A stretch of DNA of 10,816 nucleotides, taken from the NCBI GenBank assembly GCA_021779875.1, contig JAJXZV010000348.1:1-10816 (forward strand), given 5' to 3'. Of this stretch, positions 6,075 to 10,816 are shown in pieces. Under the pieces are notes generated by a model, which was not told the DNA's origin, made no database searches, and worked only from the letters and a program-made list of their open reading frames with translations. Made by a program: the position numbers and the translations under genes. The stretch's first letter is position 1. Each line of letters opens with the position of its first letter. Source of the DNA: Pseudomonadota bacterium (GTDB taxonomy: Bacteria > Pseudomonadota > Gammaproteobacteria > Steroidobacterales > Steroidobacteraceae).

Positions 6075-7316
6075 GTGAACCGCACGACCATCCAAGAGGC
6101 GCCCGCGTCCGCCTCCTCGTTCGACGACCGTCCCGAACGCGCCGCGTTGCGCGTGCTCGGCGCGATCAGCTTCGCGCATTTCCTCAACGACATGATGCAG
6201 TCGCTGATCGTCGCGATCTACCCGCTGCTCAAGGGCGGCTTCCACCTGAGCTTCACGCAGATCGGCGCCATCAGCCTGACGTACCAGGTATGCGCCTCGC
6301 TCCTGCAGCCGCTCGTGGGCGTGTTCACCGACCGTCACCCGCAGGCCCACGCCTTGAGCGCCGGGATGGGCTGCACGCTCCTCGGCATCGTGCTGCTGGC
6401 GACCGCGCCGGATTACCAGACCCTGCTGCTGGCTGCGGCGCTGGTGGGCACCGGGTCGGCGATCTTCCACCCCGAGTCCTCCCGCGTGGCACGGCTCGCG
6501 TCCGGCGGCCGGCACGGGTTCGCGCAGTCGATCTATCAGCTCGGCGGCACGGGCGGCAGCGCCATGGGGCCGCTGCTCGCGGCCTGGATCATCCTGCCGC
6601 ACGGCCGGCGCAGCCTCGCCTGGTTCGCGCCCGCCGCCCTGCTCGCGATCGCGGTGCTCTGGCGGGTCGGGCGCTGGCATCGCGAGCGGCACCTGACCGG
6701 ACCGGGCGCCGCGCAGCGCCGGACGGCATCGAATCCGGTCGGCCGCGCGCGCGCCGCCGGGGCGGTCGCCGTCCTCCTGCTGCTCGTGTTCTCGAAATAT
6801 TTCTACCTGGCGAGCATCACGAGTTATTACAGTTTCTACCTCATCGAGCGATTTCACGTCTCGGTGCGCAGCGCGCAGCTGCTGCTGTTCGTGTTCCTGG
6901 CCGCCGCCGCGCTCGGCACCCTCGTGGGCGGGCCGCTGGGCGACCGCATCGGCCGCAAGCACGTCATCTGGATCTCGGTGCTGGGGGTCGCTCCGTTCAC
7001 GCTCGCCCTGCCCTACGTGGGCCTCGGCTGGACGGTCGGCCTGAGCTTCGTCATCGGGCTCATCCTCTCCTCGGCCTTCCCGGCCATCCTGGTGTTCGCG
7101 CAGGAGCTGCTGCCCGGCAAGGTCGGCGCGGTCGCGGGACTGTTCTTCGGATTCGCCTTCGGCATGGGCGGCATCGGCGCCGCCGTGCTCGGCGCTCTGG
7201 CGGACCGATACGGCATCGAGTTCGTGTACCGGCTGTGCGCGTTCCTGCCGCTGCTCGGGGTCTGCGCGGCGCTCCTGCCGGCGGTCGAGCGGCGGGCCGC
7301 GCGGAGCGTCCGTTGA
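6075..7316 (+). CDS. fsr: Fosmidomycin-resistance-type MFS efflux transporter
   Basis: A 413-residue, 12-helix major facilitator protein that closely follows E. coli Fsr in recalled sequence. Shared blocks are the first-helix motif HFLNDMMQSLIVAIYPLL (35-52), GTGSAIFHPESSRVARLASG (125-144), FSKYFYLASITSYYSFYL (239-256), GGPLGDRIGRK (285-295) and the QELLPG and FGFAFGMGG region near the end. Fsr exports fosmidomycin, an inhibitor of the MEP-pathway enzyme Dxr; the native substrate is unknown. The start is GTG at 6075, supported by AGGA 7 nt upstream; the first 25 or so residues are a soluble leader. It is the first gene of a plus-strand cluster, and its TGA overlaps the TTG start of the DedA-rhodanese gene. 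Confidence 0.93.
   Translation: MNRTTIQEAPASASSFDDRPERAALRVLGAISFAHFLNDMMQSLIVAIYPLLKGGFHLSFTQIGAISLTYQVCASLLQPLVGVFTDRHPQAHALSAGMGCTLLGIVLLATAPDYQTLLLAAALVGTGSAIFHPESSRVARLASGGRHGFAQSIYQLGGTGGSAMGPLLAAWIILPHGRRSLAWFAPAALLAIAVLWRVGRWHRERHLTGPGAAQRRTASNPVGRARAAGAVAVLLLLVFSKYFYLASITSYYSFYLIERFHVSVRSAQLLLFVFLAAAALGTLVGGPLGDRIGRKHVIWISVLGVAPFTLALPYVGLGWTVGLSFVIGLILSSAFPAILVFAQELLPGKVGAVAGLFFGFAFGMGGIGAAVLGALADRYGIEFVYRLCAFLPLLGVCAALLPAVERRAARSVR
7303..7306 (+). promoter_or_regulatory. Ribosome binding site (GGAG) supporting the TTG start of the DedA-rhodanese gene
   Basis: GGAG lies inside the end of fsr, 6 nt before TTG 7313-7315. It is well placed for that start, and there is no ATG or GTG in this frame close by with comparable support. 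It decides the start codon of the downstream gene. Confidence 0.7.
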
Positions 7317-8257
7317 ACGAGGACCTGATCGACGCGCTGCGCAGCCACGGACCCGGCATCGTCTTCGGCAACGTGCTGCTCGAGCAGCTCGGCCTGCCCG
7401 TGCCGGCGGTGCCGACCCTGATCGTGGCGGGCACGCTCGCCGCCGGCGGCCAGCTGCCGGGCGGCGAGACGCTGCTGCTGGCGGTGGGCGCCTGCCTGAT
7501 CGCCGACTTCACGTGGTACGCCATCGGCCGGCGGTTCGGGCTGAAGGTCCTGCGCACGCTCTGCCGGATCTCCCTCGAACCCGATTCGTGCGTGAGCCAG
7601 ACCCAGACCCGCTTCGAGCGCTGGGGCGTGAACTCGCTGCTGATCGCGAAGTTCGTGCCCGGACTGTCGATCATCGCGCCGCCGCTGGCCGGCGCCATGC
7701 GCCTCGGCTGGCTGCGCTTCGCGTGGCCGAGCGCGGCGGGCGCGACCCTGTGGGCGGGCAGCGCGCTGTTCGTCGGCGCACTGTTCGAGCCGCAGATCGA
7801 GCGGCTGCTCGGCCTGCTGAACGCCCACGGCGGGGCCGCCGTGAGCGGGCTCGCGGCGGCCTTCGCCGGCTACCTGGCCTTCAAATGGTGGGAGCGGTGG
7901 CGGTTCCTGCGCGACCTGCGCATGGCGCGGATCGACGTGCACGACCTGCATGCGCTGATCGAGTCCGGCGCGGCCCCGGTGATCGTCGACGTGCGCTCCC
8001 CGACCGCCCTGGCCCTGCAGCCGCAGACCATCCCCGGCGCGCTGCGCGTGCCGGTCGACGGGGTCGGCGCGCACGTGCGCGATCTGCCTCGGGACCGCGA
8101 CATCGTGCTCTACTGCGCCTGTCCGAACGAGGCGTCGGCGGCGCGCGTCGCCCGCATCCTCAAGCACCATGGTTTCGCGCGGGTCCGCCCGCTCGCCGGC
8201 GGGCTCGATGCGTGGATCGCGGCCGGATATGCTAGTCTCGGGTCGGACGCACCTTAA
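7313..8257 (+). CDS. DedA family membrane protein fused to a C-terminal rhodanese domain
   Basis: A 314-residue protein starting at TTG 7313, which overlaps the fsr stop (TTGA, 7313-7316) and has GGAG 6 nt upstream. Residues about 1-195 are a DedA (SNARE-associated) membrane domain: VLLEQLGLPVPAVPTLIVAG (21-40), a second helix with IADFTWYAIGRRFG (63-76), and IAKFVPGLSIIAPPLAGAMR (111-130), where Lys113 occupies the position of the usual Arg. DedA proteins are membrane transporters or flippases, some linked to undecaprenyl phosphate. Residues about 208-308 are a rhodanese-like domain with IVDVRSP (224-230) and the active loop CACPNEAS, with probable catalytic Cys268 and a second Cys270. The architecture is known and often annotated DedA/thiosulfate sulfurtransferase. 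The domain should lie in the cytoplasm if sulfur transfer is its role. The NDH-2 gene starts 10 nt downstream. Confidence 0.9.
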   Translation: MNEDLIDALRSHGPGIVFGNVLLEQLGLPVPAVPTLIVAGTLAAGGQLPGGETLLLAVGACLIADFTWYAIGRRFGLKVLRTLCRISLEPDSCVSQTQTRFERWGVNSLLIAKFVPGLSIIAPPLAGAMRLGWLRFAWPSAAGATLWAGSALFVGALFEPQIERLLGLLNAHGGAAVSGLAAAFAGYLAFKWWERWRFLRDLRMARIDVHDLHALIESGAAPVIVDVRSPTALALQPQTIPGALRVPVDGVGAHVRDLPRDRDIVLYCACPNEASAARVARILKHHGFARVRPLAGGLDAWIAAGYASLGSDAP

Positions 8258-8267
8258 GAAAGACACG

Positions 8268-9542
8268 ATGAGCGATCCTTCACCGCATCACGTCGTCATC
8301 GTCGGCGCGGGCCTCGGCGGCCTGTCCGTCGCGCACGCGCTCGCCGGCGCGCCGGTGCGCATCACCATCGTCGATCAGCGCAACCATCATCTGTTCCAGC
8401 CGCTGCTGTACCAGGTCGGCACCGCGACCCTGGCGACCTCCGAGATCGCCTGGCCGATCCGCCACCTGCTGCGCAGGCGCAAGGAAGTGGTGACGCTGCT
8501 CGGCACGGTGACCCGCATCGACGCCGCGGCGCGCACGGTGCACCTCGAGGACGGCGGCGACATCCCCTACGACACGCTGGTGCTCGCCACCGGCGCCCGG
8601 CACGCCTATTTCGGCCACGACGAATGGGAGCCGTATGCGCCGGGGCTCAAGACGCTCGAGGACGCGACCTCGATCCGGCGCCGCATCCTGCTGGCGCTCG
8701 AGCGCGCCGAACGCGAATCGGACCCGGCGAAGCGTGCGGCGCTGCTGAATTTCGTGATCGTCGGCGCCGGCCCCACCGGCGTCGAGCTCGCCGGCGCCAT
8801 CGCCGAGCTCGCGCATCAGAACCTGCCGGGCGAATACCGCCACATCGACACGCGGCGCGCGCGCGTGCTGCTGATCGAGGCCGGCCCGCGGGTGCTGCCG
8901 ACCTTCACGCCGGATTTGTCCGACTACGCACAGCGGGCGCTCGAGCGGCTCGGCGTGCAGATCGAGCTCGGCAAGCCGGTGAGCGAGTGCTCGGCGCAGG
9001 GCGTGGTCTTCGGCGGCGAATTCCTGCCCGCCGGGACCATCCTCTGGGCGGCGGGCGTGCGGGCCTCGCCGGCCGCCGCGTGGCTCGGCATGCCGGCCGA
9101 CAGCGCCGGCCGCGTCAAGGTCGAGGCGGACCTGACCGCGCCGGGCCGTCCCGAGATCTTCGTGATCGGCGACACCGCGACCATCGACGCCTGGCACGGC
9201 AAGCCGGTGCCCGGCATCGCGCCGGCCGCGAAGCAGCAAGGCGTGCACGTCGCCGCCATCATCAGAGGGCGGCTAGCGGGCGCCGGCGGGCCGCGCCCGT
9301 TTCGCTACCGGCATTCCGGCAATCTCGCGACCATCGGCAAGCGCTCCGCGGTGATCGACTTCGGCTGGCTCAAGGTGCGCGGCAATCTCGCCTGGTGGAT
9401 CTGGGGAATCGCGCACATCTACTTCCTGATCGGTGTGCGCAACCGCCTGGCCGTCGCCTTGAGCTGGCTGTGGATCTTCACCTCCGGCAGCCGCAGCGCC
9501 TGCCTGATCACCCAGGGCGAAACGCGGTCGCAGACGCCCTGA
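8268..9542 (+). CDS. Type II NADH:quinone oxidoreductase (NDH-2-like FAD/NAD-dependent oxidoreductase)
   Basis: A 424-residue flavoprotein. The first Rossmann motif, GAGLGG (13-18) with Asp36 ending the second strand, binds FAD. The second, VGAGPTG (165-171), binds NAD(P)H. FVIGDTA (298-304) and AKQQGVHVA (321-329) complete the flavin and quinone side of the fold. The hydrophobic, Trp-rich C-terminal stretch (about 373-404, beginning NLAWWIWGIAHIYFLIGV) is typical of the membrane-anchoring part of NDH-2. Such enzymes pass electrons from NADH to the quinone pool without pumping protons. ATG 8268 was chosen because it lies 10 nt after the DedA-rhodanese stop and directly precedes the FAD motif; the upstream extension overlaps the rhodanese domain. 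A weak AAGAAAG precedes it. It is the last gene of the plus-strand cluster and ends before a stem-loop. Confidence 0.9.
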   Translation: MSDPSPHHVVIVGAGLGGLSVAHALAGAPVRITIVDQRNHHLFQPLLYQVGTATLATSEIAWPIRHLLRRRKEVVTLLGTVTRIDAAARTVHLEDGGDIPYDTLVLATGARHAYFGHDEWEPYAPGLKTLEDATSIRRRILLALERAERESDPAKRAALLNFVIVGAGPTGVELAGAIAELAHQNLPGEYRHIDTRRARVLLIEAGPRVLPTFTPDLSDYAQRALERLGVQIELGKPVSECSAQGVVFGGEFLPAGTILWAAGVRASPAAAWLGMPADSAGRVKVEADLTAPGRPEIFVIGDTATIDAWHGKPVPGIAPAAKQQGVHVAAIIRGRLAGAGGPRPFRYRHSGNLATIGKRSAVIDFGWLKVRGNLAWWIWGIAHIYFLIGVRNRLAVALSWLWIFTSGSRSACLITQGETRSQTP

Positions 9543-9544
9543 CG

Positions 9545-9570
9545 GCGGCGCGCCGCGGCCGGCGCGCCGC
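9545..9570. terminator. GC-only stem-loop between convergent genes, possible bidirectional terminator
   Basis: CGGCGCGCCG occurs twice (9546-9555 and 9560-9569) around a CGGC loop. Each copy is itself palindromic, so the pair is both a direct and an inverted repeat, and the stem extends to 11 bp with 9545/9570. It starts 3 nt after the NDH-2 stop and ends 8 nt from the convergent AKR stop (9578). There is no T run on either strand, so intrinsic termination is uncertain; it may act as an mRNA 3'-end stabiliser or assist Rho. Confidence 0.45.
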
Positions 9571-9577
9571 GCGCAGC

Positions 9578-10570
<993 letters not shown>

Positions 10571-10577
10571 CGTCGGT

Positions 10578-10583
10578 TCCCCT
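10578..10583 (-). promoter_or_regulatory. Ribosome binding site of the aldo/keto reductase gene
   Basis: AGGGGA on the minus strand lies 7 nt before ATG 10570 and directly abuts the TGA of gcdH (10586-10584). It confirms the chosen start and suggests reinitiation by ribosomes ending gcdH. Confidence 0.65.
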
Positions 10584-10816
10584 TCAGAAAAACGCCTGGA
10601 TCCCCGTCTGCGCGCGGCCCAGGATGAGCGCGTGGATGTCGTGGGTGCCCTCGTAGGTGTTGACCACCTCGAGATTCACCATGTGGCGTATCACGCCATA
10701 TTCGTCCGATATGCCGTTGCCGCCGAGCATGTCGCGCGCCGTGCGCGCCGCCTCCAGCGCCTTGCCGCAGGAATTGCGCTTCATGAGGGAGGTGATCTCC
10801 ACCGCCGCCAGGCCCT
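10584..10816 (-). CDS. gcdH: Glutaryl-CoA dehydrogenase, C-terminal fragment (5' end outside window)
   Basis: The last 76 codons of a minus-strand gene that enters from the right edge. The in-frame GTG at 10802 is internal, because the frame continues upstream with GLAAV. The sequence follows the conserved C-terminus of glutaryl-CoA dehydrogenase: [31 protein letters not shown], then [16 protein letters not shown] and the terminal AQTGIQAF. The Glu of YEGTHD corresponds to the catalytic base of the family, and the block also contributes FAD contacts. The enzyme oxidises and decarboxylates glutaryl-CoA to crotonyl-CoA in lysine, tryptophan and aromatic catabolism. The aldo/keto reductase starts 13 nt downstream. 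Confidence 0.92.
   Translation of the reverse strand, partial: GLAAVEITSLMKRNSCGKALEAARTARDMLGGNGISDEYGVIRHMVNLEVVNTYEGTHDIHALILGRAQTGIQAFF

Noticed and set aside
6290..7312. Upstream extension of the DedA-rhodanese frame through the whole of fsr
   Set aside because: This part is an out-of-frame shadow of fsr; the true protein begins at TTG 7313 with a good ribosome binding site.
8169..8267. N-terminal extension of NDH-2 by 33 codons
   Set aside because: It overlaps the end of the rhodanese domain, and the FAD-binding motif follows ATG 8268 at the normal distance.

Overview
The window is GC-rich bacterial chromosome, tightly packed, with no tRNA, rRNA, IS element or CRISPR array that I can see. 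The gene set (Fsr-type efflux pump, DedA-rhodanese protein, type II NADH dehydrogenase, glutaryl-CoA dehydrogenase, PCu(A)C copper-chaperone domain, UppP) points to a Gram-negative proteobacterium, most likely beta or gamma. This is a judgement from protein families, and I cannot name a genus.

Layout: (1) Positions 1-1652, minus strand: an UppP-like undecaprenyl-pyrophosphate phosphatase with a complete PCu(A)C copper-chaperone domain fused to its C-terminus. A DUF2721 membrane protein follows with an ATGA overlap and runs off the left edge. (2) 1653-2097: a short intergenic stretch, a strong minus-strand terminator, and a small secreted Lys/Ser-rich protein that this terminator serves. (3) 2098-6033, minus strand: a probable four-gene operon made of a two-domain ABC permease, a nitrate/sulfonate-type ATPase with a C-terminal AAA-associated domain, an unrecognised 127-residue protein and a DUF2127 membrane protein. 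No substrate-binding protein is present in the window. (4) 6034-6074: a 41-bp divergent gap. (5) 6075-9542, plus strand: fsr (fosmidomycin-resistance-type MFS efflux), a DedA-rhodanese fusion starting at TTG inside the fsr stop codon, and an NDH-2-type FAD/NAD oxidoreductase. (6) 9543-9577: a GC-rich perfect stem-loop between convergent genes. (7) 9578-10816, minus strand: an aldo/keto reductase directly downstream of the 3' end of gcdH, which is cut by the right edge.

The most unusual item is the UppP-PCu(A)C fusion, which keeps the complete H-X10-M-X21-H-X-M copper ligand pattern. A looser theme is that UppP recycles undecaprenyl pyrophosphate, DedA-family proteins are now linked to undecaprenyl-phosphate translocation, and Fsr exports an inhibitor of isoprenoid precursor synthesis. 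Two of these three carry an extra C-terminal soluble domain. A functional link between them is inference only.
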